Both the position numbers and the translations under genes were made by a program. A model generated the notes under the pieces. It saw only the letters and a program-made list of their open reading frames with translations, was not told the DNA's origin and ran no database searches. Positions 11,657 through 23,741 of a DNA stretch of 64,000 nucleotides are shown piece after piece. Numbering within the stretch: position 1 is the first letter of the stretch; each line of letters starts with the position of its first letter. This stretch comes from Rhypophila decipiens (taxonomy: Eukaryota; Ascomycota; Sordariomycetes; Sordariales; Naviculisporaceae), in the NCBI GenBank assembly GCA_033297075.1, contig MU858049.1:186001-250000 (forward strand). Reading direction: 5' to 3'.

Positions 11657-12535
11657 TCATAATACGACACAACGGGGACCCTTGCGCTCATTCTGGTTGC
11701 GCCGGTAGCGTAGATTCTCCTTTGCTGATCCTCCCATCTCTTTCTTTTCGTGTTTGCTACTTCCCGAGGGAATGGCGGCGCGCGAAGCAGTCTGCTGTTG
11801 CCTCCGCAGAATCCGGACAACATCATGGAAAGCTTTGTCGACGTTGATGCAATTTTTGGCTGAAGCTTCGACAAACTCGCACCCTAGCTCCCGCGCTAGA
11901 GCGTGACCTTCCTGTGTCGAGACTTCGCGCTCCGTGACTCTATCGCTCTTATTTCCTACCAGCATGATTGGAACGGGTGCCGACGAGCTGGTGGCGGCAA
12001 TCGGTGAGCCGGGGTATGACGGCGAGGATGCGGTCGACTCTTTGACTCTCTGAATCTGATGATAGAATCGTTTGATGCGTGAGAACGACGACCGGGACGA
12101 AATACTGTAGACCAAAACAAAGCCTTCGCCGTCTCGAATCCACTGATCTCGAAGTGCCGTGTATTCTTCTTGCCCCGCAGTATCCAAGACCTCCAACATG
12201 CACGTTTGTCCGTCTATCACGACCTGTCGTCGATACGAATCTTCGATGGTCGGGTCATACTGAGATGTGGCGCATGTATTAGCTTTGGGCTCGCTGCTTA
12301 TGAGAGAACTGTTGCCGCACTTGGCCGGGGGGGTACCGGGAGAGACAGACGGAGACGATAAGACAAAACCACGCAAAAGAGCAGAGGAAAGAGCGGAAGG
12401 ACTTGAGAAAAAAGGGGGTGCAAAACTCACAGTCTCAACGAAATGTTGAAGGCACAACTGGATGGTTAGAGCAGTCTTGCCCACGCCTCCATCGCCAAGC
12501 ACAACCAGTTTGTGTAGCGGAAATTTCCCCGCCAT
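11657..12535 (-). CDS. ras2: Ras-type small GTPase, RAS-2/RasB class
   Basis: Two exons on the minus strand: 12535-12431 and 12259-11657, joined across a 171-nt intron (GTGAGT donor, GCTAAT branch point, CAG acceptor). The intron is a multiple of three and stop-free, so an unspliced reading would wrongly insert 57 residues into the effector region; spliced length is 235 aa. Landmarks are the P-loop GDGGVGKT (14-21), effector YDPTIEDSY (36-44), DTAGQE (61-66), NKSD and EASAKN. A Ser/Pro-rich insert before [11 protein letters not shown] is typical of the fungal second Ras. The C terminus CVVL is a CaaX box, so prenylation and membrane attachment are expected; the final Leu could favour geranylgeranylation. 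Known relatives control hyphal growth and polarity through cAMP and MAPK signalling. Residues equivalent to human G12, G13 and Q61 are wild type. Confidence 0.95.
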   Translation of the reverse strand: MAGKFPLHKLVVLGDGGVGKTALTIQLCLQHFVETVSFAPPFFSSPSALSSALLRGFVLSSPSVSPGTPPAKCGNSSLISSEPKANTCATSQYDPTIEDSYRRQVVIDGQTCMLEVLDTAGQEEYTALRDQWIRDGEGFVLVYSISSRSSFSRIKRFYHQIQRVKESTASSPSYPGSPIAATSSSAPVPIMLVGNKSDRVTEREVSTQEGHALARELGCEFVEASAKNCINVDKAFHDVVRILRRQQQTASRAAIPSGSSKHEKKEMGGSAKENLRYRRNQNERKGPRCVVL

Positions 12536-15500
12536 ACTGGAATGCGTATTTCGTGGACAAAGCCCAGCGAAGTATTGGTAGTTTTGTTGTAGGTGGGCTT
12601 ATCGGACGAGAGTAACAGGAGAGCAGACTCTTGATCGGTCTGTATTCCGTAGATTGTCGACTAGGATTGGGAGGGATTCGGAGAGCGGTGGGTAGCTAGC
12701 TAGGTGACCGGGGAAGGAGGGGCGCGCAGGTTGCTGCTTCTAGGGAGGCGGAACTTGAGAGAAAGCAGCGACCGACGAGTTTTGGGACCGATTGGCAAGA
12801 CGGGCGGCAAAGTAATCTAATCGCCTAGAAATAGAGCCCACACGGTAGCAAGACGAAAATGCCGGGTTCCAAGACAGATGGGACTGAAACAAAGAAGCGG
12901 TTGGTGCAGTGTTGCAGGTGGATTGCAGCTCCAGTTGCGAAAAAAGATTGAGAAGTGAGATGGGGAGATATGAATTTCAGTACAAGACCAGCAGCAGGTG
13001 ACAGAAGTTTGTCGGCGGCAAGGTGGGATCAGGTCGTCCCTCAGGTTGTGGGAAGGGCAACAATGGACGAGCAGCGAAGAGGAAAGAGCCGGGGTTGTGC
13101 CAGTGGCCCTGGAGTGGCAGCGGGTTGCGGGCAGTGGTGAGGGGGGTTGATGAGGGTAGTGTGTGGGTTTAGTAACTAGCGGTTTGTATGGTACCGGTAT
13201 CTGGGTACGTATCTGTATGGTCAATGATGACTGGTCAATGGGTGGGCGGGCAGCAGGGAGTAGGCAGGATTTTCCTCACACAAAGCGTTGGGACTGGCCG
13301 GGGGGAAGTCTATCGATTCCGGGTCATGAGCTTGCTGAAGTGGGAAAGAGCAAAAGCAATCGTCTGGTGGGGCACCTGTGTTGTGGGTTATGTATTATGG
13401 AGATGGGTATGGGTAACTGGTAAGGTAGCTCCTGCCGACTTTATCAGCAGGACTCAGCAGCTGCTCAGCAAATCGATTGGGAATTGTTATCGATCGAGGT
13501 GTCGATTGAGGCTTTGAGGCCAGTGACTGCCCGTCAGTGGTGTGCCTATTGAGTCTAGAGCGCTGTATGATTGCTCAACTGGGCCATCATCTTTTTGTTG
13601 ATACTTGTGGCGCCTAGCCTCCTCGGTGGGGTCTAGATTGAAGAATATAAGTGTGATATACGCAACCTGGCACTCAAGAATGGTCCAGGTTGTTGTTGAC
13701 AATGATTGACGTTGATAGCAGTGTGAGTTGCTAGGCCGAAACGTGAAATCGATCATGTATTAGGCGGCCTTCTGGCCTTGGAAAATTTGCAGCCGTCTTG
13801 AAAGGAGAGGTGTTTGAGAGCGTGCTCATTATGTGGATGAACCAGCGAGTGTGGAGCTGGGTTGTGAATATCAGAATATGAACAATTTTAGTCCACCCAG
13901 ATCTCTAACAACCACGGGTTCCAGGAGAGAAAAGTTATGAGCGTTGGATATTATATCACGATTACAGAAGCAGTGAACGGACACGTTTAGGCTTTATCCA
14001 AACTGTCATACCAGGTACGCAGCTTGAACGACGGGCTTGGTTACCGTATCCTCAAATTCCCTCAGCTTCTCGATATCAAAAGTCTTGCTGTCCAGAGTCC
14101 CAGTTTCTTTTTCACATCAGCTTCCAGGAAAAGGCAGCCAAGTCAGCGTCACTTGTATCGAGGTTCCTCAGCAGCCCGTCTTTCGTTTCTCGTGGCAGCA
14201 CAAGCACAAACTCTAGACACCACACGCTGAACTCGACTCATTGGCGAGGTCTCGTCATTTCGTTGGTCGTTATCCCACGATTGTACTGCGGCGGGAACTT
14301 GTCGTTCTCCATGGCACATCAAGGCTGTTTGAATGTCCCGTGCACAAAAAACCTGGAGGCTCGTTGTCCCACGGCGTCACAGGTGACAGCTTCAGGTGTG
14401 GTCGAGCATCTGGGTGTGGCCTGGTGGTCACTTGCACAAGCGCCAGCCAATCCAGTCTTGTCACTTAATTTTCGAGTTGCGATTGCACAAATGAAGTCTT
14501 TTTCTTTCTTTGATGCTTGCTACAGCACGTCATGGGATATCTGGGCAAAAGTCTCGGCTCTTTTCCTCTACTACTCTTCACTGTGAATACGGCGTCTTAC
14601 AGATCTGGACAAACATATTGCTTTTTCTCCTCGACTATCTCGAGCCAAGACTTCACCTGTGATCATCGCCGTTGAATCTCGCTCCTCCCCACAGGGGACC
14701 CAATGGATCGACAAGCCGGAAGGCGGAAGGCGGAACCTAAGCCAGGGCGGGAGTCCCGTTCCCGTCCGTTTTACCTTTTCCCAACCTCACGTCCACCGAA
14801 TAAAACATGGCAAAAGGCTGCTGCTTGAAGTTGCTGTCCTGTCCTTTTTGGGGGCGGGTTCTGTGCACGGCAAAGGCCCGGTGGCTTTGTATTTGACCAC
14901 TTGGCTGGCTTCCTCCGCACTAGTTTATCGGGATTGACCAAGCTGATGTCCGACCAGGCGAGGGTGGGCTAATTAAGGTTGATGCGGTCTTGGGAAGCAA
15001 TCCAGCCTGGATATGCGGCCGGTGAGTTCTTTGGGAGAGACCAGTACGTGTTGTACGTACGGGATACTCTCGAGACATTTTCCGGTCCCGGCTTTCCTGT
15101 ACCATACTGACCTTGAACATGTCTCTCACTCTCACCCAACAAGCCGGAACTGTGGTCAAGGGTAAAACAATGGTGAGGTATCGGTCAACCGATCGCAGGC
15201 CACCTCAACGACAGTTGACGGCGGGACGGGCCCGCTTCCAGGTCTCGTCCTTGTCTGCACAAAAGATATGTCACACCAAAAAGTTATGACCCTATTTTTC
15301 ATAATCTCAAGCAAACCACTGAAACCCACAGATAAAGCCGTGGCATTGTATTCATATCCTGGATGCGTCGTCCAGGTGAGCGTTCACATGTGCCACGGTG
15401 TGGGTGCAACATGATGGATCTCCGAACCCTCTTTGTCCCAACATCGGACGGCAACTGCCATTCCTGGAAGCTTCCGGAGTTTGGCCTTAAAAAAGCTCAT

Positions 15501-17165
15501 CGCCGTCGGCCCTTATGATATCCATACCGGAATCTTGTCAAACGCAAATCGCCGCGGGTGGAGGTTTAGGACTACCGGCAGGAGAGCTGACATGTTACGG
15601 ATACAACAGACCGAGCTCAAGCAAGCTCTGCGGCCGAGCATGTGGCCCCTCACCGGGGGACCCTCAGGGAGATCCCGCCCGCCCAGATAAGGTAATAGTG
15701 CAGTCCAAAGTACCGGATACTTTGCTGCAGCCATCCATCCGTTTTATAGGGCTTGTTGGGGGCGAGGTTCTGGGAAAGTAAACGAAAGGACTTCAAGTTC
15801 GTCGAGAAAATACCAACCTGGCATTTGTTGATATCTGTCATCACCACCAACATCTTCGCGCGCGGGCTCGTGGCTACGAATCGGAAGGTTGGTGCAACTT
15901 TCAGGTGGTTGGCGTCAAAGTTTGTATCATACCTTGCCATTGACGCACGAAAAGGTGAACCAGGAAAAAGAATCGGTATGGATTGGGATGAGGCTGGTTT
16001 TGGTGGTCCGGGCTGCCCCTTCCCCAGTCCCCGTGCCCGCCCGAGCCCGCCCGCGCTGCACTCCGCCAGCGAAAAGTGTCTGCAAGGCCTGCCACTCGCT
16101 GCAAGTTCCAACCTCCATCATGCAGCAAGCAACTGAAAACCAAGCAAAGAAAGAAAAAAACTCATCTGAAAATGGGTAAAAACTCCAGATCAGGGGGGTT
16201 GCTATTCTCTTTCAGTTTGGTACGGATCCGAGCTTCTCTTCATCTTTTCCTTGCCTCAACGGACTCTCGATGATCTCACCGCTCTCTGCCCCAAGGGCAT
16301 GTGTTTCCAACCTTTCGGACCAACGTTATCGGCAGGAGCTATCCGTATGAGCCTATGGCACTACCACTGGCTTGGACTGAAGTCCAACCGGGCTTGGTCT
16401 TTCCCCACGATACAGAAGGACCGGAATTCCAACAAGGACGAAATGGAGGCAGAGAGAATCCAACAGATCCTTTGGGGTCGCACAGCACCATGCTGGGTGC
16501 TAAATTTACAAACAGATATAGATTTGGGACCCGTCCCCAAACGTGCCCGCCTTGCTTTGGTGGGGGTTTATGTACGTGATATTAACAAGACCCGGTCTCA
16601 ATCTTGGACTTGCGGCGCATATAGGCAAACAAGGCGCGAATATCTTGTCGAGGAATGCCGAAAATCACGACATTGTGAGTGAAGCGTTCCTATCATCGGG
16701 AAGAGGAAGAGAAGCGGAAAGCTCAAGAGGCCACCAACCTCACAAATTCGCATCCCACATCTATGGATCACGGCATTAGTGCCGGGTAATGCTTGGCACA
16801 CTTCACATGCAGGCAGGCGGTCCTCGTCGATAGTGCGGTCTTGACGTGCAACGGTTCCCCTCTCGAGTCTCGACTAAGCTGAGGTTTTTCAGGCAAACAC
16901 ACACACACCCACAACCAGCGTCAGCTCACTGCTTGTTGGCCACCAAAGCTGACAGCGTACATGTACAGTGGTTCCAGGCTTGAGGCCAACGAATAGGAAT
17001 CAGCTCCTCGTGGAACCTGAGCAATCATCATTCCCGGAAGTCCTAAATACTGCCGATAATACCGACGCATCACTCTACCTAGCGTACCGGTAAGTCATAC
17101 ACTACAGCTGAGCCGCGAAGTCAACCCCAGTCATGATTCCATGGGTCCCTCCGCCATGGTCAGAG
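12536..17165. other. Gene-free interval upstream of the RAS-2 gene
   Basis: About 4.6 kb. The left part is the promoter and leader of the minus-strand RAS-2 gene; the right end is the 3' flank of the dehalogenase gene. I see no reading frame with domain or codon support and no strong repeat. A long promoter or a non-coding transcript is possible. Confidence 0.45.
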
Positions 17166-17972
17166 TCAGAGCCCCAGCCTCCGAGCGACTTCTATAAAGC
17201 CCGCCTCCTCTTGGGATATCCACAAGTCGACCCACTCCTTCGCCTCCCGGTACCGCTGCTCGTCCCGGTCCCAGTCCTCCTCCCGACTCCTCTCGACGTA
17301 AATCGTCTTGAGCCCATGGCTCCGAGCCGCCGCTAGATCGCCCAGATGCGCAGCCACCATGGCTACCTCTCGCGGCTCGAGGCCTAGCCCCCTGCACGCG
17401 CCCAGATACGTGGCCGGGTTTGGCTTGTAGGCTCTAAAGTCCTCGGCCGAGATCAGACGCTGGAAGCCGAGATTCCCAAACTCGTTCAGGTCGGCGAGCA
17501 GCGACTGGTTCCCGTTGGACAAGGTCGAGACTACGAAGCGTTTTCCGAGCGTGTGGAGCCCTTCTGAGGAGTCGGGCCACGGGGCGAGGAAGTGCCAGAT
17601 CTTGCTGAGACGCTCGACCTCGTCGGGACTGTAGATGCCCGAGAGGTGCCACTTCTCGAGCAGCTCGAGTAAGCTGTCGCGGTGGTGGGCATCGATGTCC
17701 TTCCAGGGGGTCTCGCCCGGGACGAAGGAGATGATGAAGCTGCCGTACGAGTTTCGCCAGTCCTGGGCAAAGGTGCCCCAGGAGTCTCGGGTCATGGACT
17801 TGAGGTTGGTCTGGAGGTCCTCGGGCAGAGAGGAGAACTCGTCTGCTTTCTGAATGTGTTCTGCTGCGTGGACGAGCGCCTCGGTCACGGTTGTTCGCCA
17901 GTCTACGGCCGTGCCGAAGACGTCGAAGGTGAGGGCTTTGACATGGCGAAACTGGTCGGCGGGAGAGGACAT
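17166..17972 (-). CDS. Haloacid dehalogenase type II-like hydrolase (HAD superfamily)
   Basis: A 268-aa protein read from ATG 17972; an in-frame ATG at 18044 would add 24 residues that look unlike the family, so the downstream start is preferred. HAD motif I is FDVFGT with nucleophile Asp17, motif II lies in STLSNGN, motif III is the Lys in AYKPNPATY (about 181), and motif IV lies in the AAHLGDLAAARSHGLKTIYVER segment. This order and the cap insertion match (S)-2-haloacid dehalogenases, which hydrolyse 2-haloacids with inversion. Fungal members are numerous and mostly untested, so the substrate is unknown. It is transcribed divergently from the membrane protein gene at 18816. Confidence 0.9.
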   Translation of the reverse strand: MSSPADQFRHVKALTFDVFGTAVDWRTTVTEALVHAAEHIQKADEFSSLPEDLQTNLKSMTRDSWGTFAQDWRNSYGSFIISFVPGETPWKDIDAHHRDSLLELLEKWHLSGIYSPDEVERLSKIWHFLAPWPDSSEGLHTLGKRFVVSTLSNGNQSLLADLNEFGNLGFQRLISAEDFRAYKPNPATYLGACRGLGLEPREVAMVAAHLGDLAAARSHGLKTIYVERSREEDWDRDEQRYREAKEWVDLWISQEEAGFIEVARRLGL

Positions 17973-18815
17973 GACTGTGTCTGCGTCCGCACTTTCACGT
18001 TTAAAATGTTCAAGACTGGTTAGCAAGGTGCAAACGAGTGTCATGAACTTAGGACGGCGGGGGCTCTTGATATTATCATTGAATGAGATCGCCCGGATAT
18101 GCCCCTGGTTTTAGGGGACCGCTCAGCAGGACCGCGGCCCGTTATGGAGCAATGCGGGATGCCGAAATCTGGGGCCGGATTGACGTCAGTCGCCAGTGTC
18201 ACTATAGTCTGTACTCATAACCGGCAACAACGGTTTCCTCACACCCACAGTACCTGTAACTGCTATCCAGATGATCAGTGAGGAGAGTTGGAGGACGGTT
18301 TGTGATGACAATGTCACACCGCATGTATTACCGTGCATGCAGAAAGACAATTTGCAAGTTCAATTTAATTGCTTTGACGATCCCGAGAAAGCTCTCACCA
18401 GATCGGCTTGGCAAGTGAGTGATGACTTTTCCACTTTCCACTCTCAGACCATGGTGATGAATAAGTCATTCGTACCAATTTCAGCTTCTTACAAATTTCA
18501 CCTTTCTTGCGTCACGATTCACTGAGGAATCCAGCGCAGCACTTTGGAGCATCCAGTCCCTGGCTGCAATAAATGATTGGTTCAAATGTGACGCCTCGGT
18601 ACGACGAAAACGCTCCTGCCTCAGCTATGACATGGTCAGGTACAGTACCATAATTGTTTTCCTTATTTGAGCTCGCAAGATCGGCTTCTACATCAAGACT
18701 TTATTGCGCCAAGAGATTGGGGACTGGTAGATGATTCTTAATAGCTAAACTGGAGAATCATATTCTGCTCGGCAACCAGAAACAAACACAAAGGAAACGA
18801 TAAACCAAACTCACC
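17973..18815. other. Divergent promoter region, dehalogenase and membrane protein genes
   Basis: About 0.84 kb shared by two genes pointing away from each other. It contains a perfect CRE palindrome (18181-18188). Short open frames here have no coding support. Confidence 0.5.
18181..18188. promoter_or_regulatory. Perfect CRE palindrome TGACGTCA
   Basis: TGACGTCA is the full-length binding site of ATF/CREB bZIP factors (AtfA/Atf1 in fungi), which act in stress and conidial responses. It lies in the divergent promoter, about 210 bp from the dehalogenase start and 630 bp from the membrane protein start. The match is exact; function is inferred. Confidence 0.45.
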
Positions 18816-20593
18816 ATGGGCCGCCCAGCACAAAGCCACTTTAGGGGCTCCCACTATAGGGCCTTGCACTCCTCGGGCCCGCTGAGATTCTTGAACCCTA
18901 CCACGCGGTATCATCTCATTAGCAAGGTACCCGGGAAAGCAGGAGGGGCCCGGGTGGTCTCTAGACCCAAGCAGCTTCAGCCAGAAACTGTAGGTGCGGT
19001 TCAAGAAGCAAGTACAAAAACAGAAGGAGGTGTCTATGAAGAGCCAGGTCCAGTCCCTCCTGAAAAGTCAAAACCATCACCACCCCCACCACCGACGCCG
19101 AACAAAGTAGTATACCATGTCTGGCGAAGCCGGGATAATCGAAAGGGTCGCCATGCGGCTGTTGTCGTTGCCGCCGCGAGGAAAGAAGAAGAAAAAGAAG
19201 TGGGAAAGGTCATGACGGTCCTCCCGTCTGCGACGAATACCCTTGCCGAGACGTGCAAGGGAATCGTCAAGATGGCTGTGCGATGGCCTGTTTGGGATGT
19301 TAGTTTTGATGTGGCTGTTGTTTTTACTATTGGTCGGTCTTTCTTTTCTCTTTGGCTCGCGATTCCTTGTCTTGATTTGCTAACTTGCATGGCCAACAGG
19401 ATCTGTTATATGGGTCATCAATGGCTCTTTTGTCTGGTTACCTCTGGTAGCTCCCTGGACCGAGTTCCCTGATGAGGTGAGCCTCGGCGGGGGAGTGACT
19501 GCTTTTATCGGGGCCACTGTTTTCGAGATTGGGTCGGTCTTGTTTATGCTTGAGGCTGTCAATGAAAATCGTGAGTTTTTCCATGCTTGGTATCTACCTA
19601 CTCTCTTTAGCCCCGTTTCCTCTCGCTCCTGGTTGTGTTGGGCGGGTCTCTAATCGGTTTCTCATGTCTCAAGGCTCCGATTGCTTCGGCTGGGCCCTCG
19701 AAGAATCTCTAGAAAACCACGGCCAACGCCTCCGAACCGATGATGACCATTGCCGTCACCACCATCACGAGAAACGCGGGTTATTACACGCCGCAGGACC
19801 GAGTTTGACTTCCCTCTCTTCTTCTTCTGGGAAAGAAAAAGAGACCCCTGACTCGGTGGTAGACAAGGCAACCGCTCCCAAACCCCACAACGACGACAAC
19901 GAGGCAAGGAACCAAAAAGAAAAGACAACCCAGCGCCGCGGCTGGTCATGGTGGCCCACCCGCCACGAACTAACAAGCCACTACCTGCGAGACATAGGAT
20001 TCCTCGCCTGTCTGGCTCAAATGATTGGCGCCACGGTATTCTGGATAGCAGGATTCACCGGTCTTCCGCCGATATATGATGCCTTGATGGGATACGGACC
20101 CGGCGCGGTGAACGGGATCTACTGGTTGCCCCAGGTGGTTGGAGGGACGGGGTTCATCGTCTCGAGCGCCTTGTTCATGCTCGAGGTGCAGGACAAGTGG
20201 TGGAAGCCTGCGCTGGGCATGTTGGGGTGGCACATTGGTGCTTGGAATCTTGTCGGTGCTATTGGGTTCACGCTTTGCGGTGCGTTGGGGTTTGGGAGTG
20301 GGAATAGTGCGTCGTTGGAGTATGCAAGTGTTTTGGCTACTTATGTGGGGAGTTGGGCTTTCTTGGTGAGTCTTTGAGATCCTCTATCCCTGTTGCTCTT
20401 TTTCTTTTTGTCTGTGAGATGATGGGCGGCGGTTTTGGATCCTTGGGTCGACAAACTGAGCCCCTGAGTACTAACATGCTGTCTCTGTTTGTAGATTGGG
20501 TCCATCATCCAATGGTATGAATCGCTGGACAAGTATCCCATCTCAGTTGGGGCTGTTCCGCCATCACTTCGAGACGATCATGGCACGCCTTGA
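18816..20593 (+). CDS. Uncharacterised fungal integral membrane protein, six predicted TM segments
   Basis: Four exons: 18816-19332, 19400-19570, 19674-20365 and 20495-20593, giving 492 aa. Branch points (GCTAAC, TCTAAT, ACTAAC) and frame continuity support the model; the second intron uses an AAG acceptor, and an in-frame acceptor at 19610 would leave an unlikely 40-nt intron. Residues 1-160 are soluble, with a Pro-rich stretch. Hydrophobic segments lie near 163-190, 201-224, 337-358, 375-398, 409-437 and 445-470. The pattern GATVF(E/W)I...G...SxLFMLE occurs in both halves, suggesting an internal duplication. The long middle loop (about 231-335) has a CRHHHHEK cluster and is charged. I recall similar fungal proteins annotated only as integral membrane proteins, perhaps related to YrhK-like domains. 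The function is unknown. Confidence 0.75.
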
Positions 20594-21016
20594 TGGAGAA
20601 GGTCGAGGCATGTCGACACTTGGGACTCGGCTCGGCCTTGATAGAGCTCGTCATGGAGTTACCGAGGGCCGAACCTGTTTTTTCGCACCACAAAGGATTT
20701 CGACTTGTCCTGGTCAGAGATAAGCATGTAAGATGGGATTCTGTTCGCGAATTTTATGAAGAATGGCTAAAGTAAGGTAGCAGGGAGACTTTGGGGTCAT
20801 GGTAGGTGACGTACGGGCGGTTTCGATGTCAAGGAGGCTGAACGTGTGACGTCTTTTAATCTTTATATCGTATCATAGCTGGCTGCGCGCTGAAGCGACA
20901 TTGTCCATTGCAGACGCCAAAAACACCAACTGCACTACATTGACAACTGGAATGCCTCCGAACCATAATAGGGACTTACCCCAGGACTAGAATACAAAGA
21001 GCAAAAATAAAATAAT
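20594..21016. other. Short intergenic gap before tRNA-Ser
   Basis: 3' UTR of the membrane protein gene and spacer. The open frame crossing 20590-20775 is an out-of-frame continuation past the stop codon and is not supported. Confidence 0.45.
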
Positions 21017-21120
21017 CGTCACCTGCAGGATTCGAACCTACGCTCCCGAAGGAACTGCCTAACATGCTATCCCAGGAGGAGAGTAGCAGGGCAGCGCGTT
21101 AACCACTCCGCCAAAGTGAC
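21017..21120 (-). tRNA. tRNA-Ser(GCT) with a 23-nt intron
   Basis: Minus strand. Acceptor GTCACTT pairs with AGGTGAC, and the discriminator is G, as usual for eukaryotic tRNA-Ser. The anticodon stem CTGCC/GGCAG encloses the loop CTGCTAA with anticodon GCT (21087-21085). An intron (21083-21061) follows the base after the anticodon. A long variable arm (TTCCTTCGGGAGC) marks a class II tRNA, and the T arm GTAGG-TTCGAAT-CCTGC is intact with one G-T pair. It reads AGC/AGT serine codons. Confidence 0.95.
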
Positions 21121-23705
21121 CCAGATATGTGGATATCTCCTGCCAAATAAAGGAATTTTGATATAGTCAGTTGGAAGCAATTAGGGTGGTCCAGTCTCTC
21201 TCCGAACGTGACTGACTATAATTAATTCAATATTCAAGTTGTAGAAGCAGGCTCGGAATCTATATACAGGCTGTGAGGGAAGAGACGAAAGACACAACGG
21301 TAGCTACGCCCAACCGATACAAGTATGGCTGGTAATGATGACTTGTAACTAACTATATGTGTTAAAGCCTAAGTCAAGGTGAAAGATAGGAGTGGTAATA
21401 ACGTTGCTGAAAATATCATTAGTCTTGAACACATCTCGATTAGTTGTACAATCATAAAGACTGCTTGGTTGCTCTGAGCACACTCATGGGCTTAGTCCAG
21501 ACGCGGTTTTCAAGATCATTGTCACGGCGAGCCGTGATACACAAGCGATAGTGCCCTATTGAAACTGCTATATAACACACAATTCTAAGGCTGGCTTGCA
21601 GCTTAGAATTTGGCATCCTTTTTAAGGAGGTTTGGCCTAGTGGTGTGGTTCTAGATTCCCAAATCGTCACAATCATACTACTTCATGTTCTTGATATTGA
21701 TGGGACGAGGCGTATATAACAGCTTTAGTCCATGGGCAATCTAGTATTTACTTGGCCGACCTAATCTAAGCAGGGAATCTCATAATATTTTGTATGGGCA
21801 CACGACATGGTTGTAGTTTTCCTGGCTAATGACCCCCTTTGTGGTCTCTTTATGATCTGAGCACCTACCTATCCATTGTCAAACTGACGGGGGAAAAAAG
21901 TAGACGGGTACTATTCAGTTTTGTATCAACATCGATGAATATCTTGTAGGGCCGTCCAGTCCAGTCATGGCCATGCTGTCCAAGAGCTTTCAGCAAACCT
22001 CTTAACGAGTTAGATAAGAAGAGGGGGTTTCATCGTGTCTGTATACAAAGGCGTAGAAAGAAAGGTTCTCGATGATCCCAGACTAAAACCAACAAAACCG
22101 TTCTTACCTGTTGGTCTGTGGAAAACTTGGATACGTGCCTCTTCCTTGCTCACTCACCTTCGGTCTCCAAGATAGGTAGATGCCGCGTTGTACCATACCT
22201 GCCGTCTTGACCGAAGAAATCTTCTTTCCTCCCTCCATAACGGCTCGTTAGGTGACACCTCCTTATTTTTCTTCAGCTTTGGCTATGTCTCCCAGTGATG
22301 CGAGATTCCAACTTCGCCATGATGGCTCCACGGCGGTACCGAAAGCCAAACAAAACCAGTTCTGGTACCGCTGATTCCCAAGACGGACACCGCCGGTACA
22401 CTTCCTAAGTAGCATCTCTGTAAACTTTGTCTGGCTTAAAGTTGAACAGCTACTTACCTGCTTACTACTACAAACCACCTCGACCTCCCGTCCAGTCCCC
22501 CCATCCCATTGATTGCCCTTTCTTTACTGAACCCGCTTGTCGTCACTGATCATGGATAGCGTGTGTGCACAGTTATTGGTTAAGAGATAGATGTTGTAAG
22601 TAGATGCTGCCCCGGTAATAGGATGGATGTGGCTTGTGATTCCACATATATATATATATATAATAATCTACACTGCAGCCAGCCGTGTGTACGTACATAT
22701 GAGCAAGTCTGGTGCCGAATGTACAAGTTAGTTTCAGATTGTTTATCTTGCCGTTCTTGTCTCTTGCCGGTCTTTTTCCTGGTGTTTATTTCCCTTCTTG
22801 GTAAAAAAAAAATGAAATAATATCAAGGCCCCGGAAGTGTTTGCGGGTTGTTGAGTACAACCTGGAACGCACCAATGGTAAAAGTCTGGAACTACCCAGT
22901 GACCTAAAACCTTACTGACAAAGGCAAATACTTGTCGTCTGTTCTGCCCGTGGAAGAACTGAGATTAACAGAGACCAGATATTGCCGACACCTCTAAAGA
23001 TGGATCCAGTCTTGGGGGGGTTGATGCCTTCTGCCTCAACGGCGAGGAAGATTGGCCGAAGCTCACATGGATAGATCTCAGGCTCTAGAATCCAGTCGTG
23101 AGAAGTGACGGCTGCCCAGACAGTCAGCAACTCAGTATGTTGTTGGCGATGATGATCAATGCGATGTGATGAACCGGGGAAATAATTCCTCGGATTAATT
23201 ATTTTCTTTCGTCTCTCGCTTCCCGTCCCTTTCTTATCACCTAGGTACCAAGATATGGCTCAACGGCCCGGCACACCAACGTTGGCTCCGGTTTGTTAGC
23301 TCTGGTTAACATGACGCTGCTCGTTTAGTTGAGTCGCCAGAGGAGACGGGCAACCAACTGCAACGACAGCCGATAGACGATAAAAATGAGATGTGTGAGA
23401 CCTTGAGCCATGAAGCCGTAATCCAGTCAAGTATTCACCCGAAACCAGCCCTTCACCTAGGCAGATACCTCAGTATCTACGCAGGGACGACTTGCATCGT
23501 GGTTTCGAATCTCTTGACGTTACTGTTTTTTTTAGCCCGTATTGGCGACGACGATCATATAACCTCGGTAGGGGGTTCGATGGTAATGTAGTATAGCTAG
23601 TAGCTAGGGCGATCGCTTCAGATCGTGGCACAAAACCGAGAGTGTCCAAATTCCGGGTAATAATATCTCATATCTACCGTAGGCGACAAAGTTTCTCGAT
23701 GCGAG

Positions 23706-23741
23706 GGTGATGGTGACAGCAACGGTGACGGCGACGGTGAC
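23706..23741 (+). repeat. Hexanucleotide minisatellite, GGTGAC-like units
   Basis: Six consecutive 6-nt units: GGTGAT, GGTGAC, AGCAAC, GGTGAC, GGCGAC, GGTGAC. Non-coding context. Confidence 0.7.

Noticed and set aside
21162..21220. Inverted TATAGTCAG / CTGACTATA beside tRNA-Ser
   Set aside because: Only 9 bp with a 41-nt gap, with no target duplication; too weak to call an insertion element.
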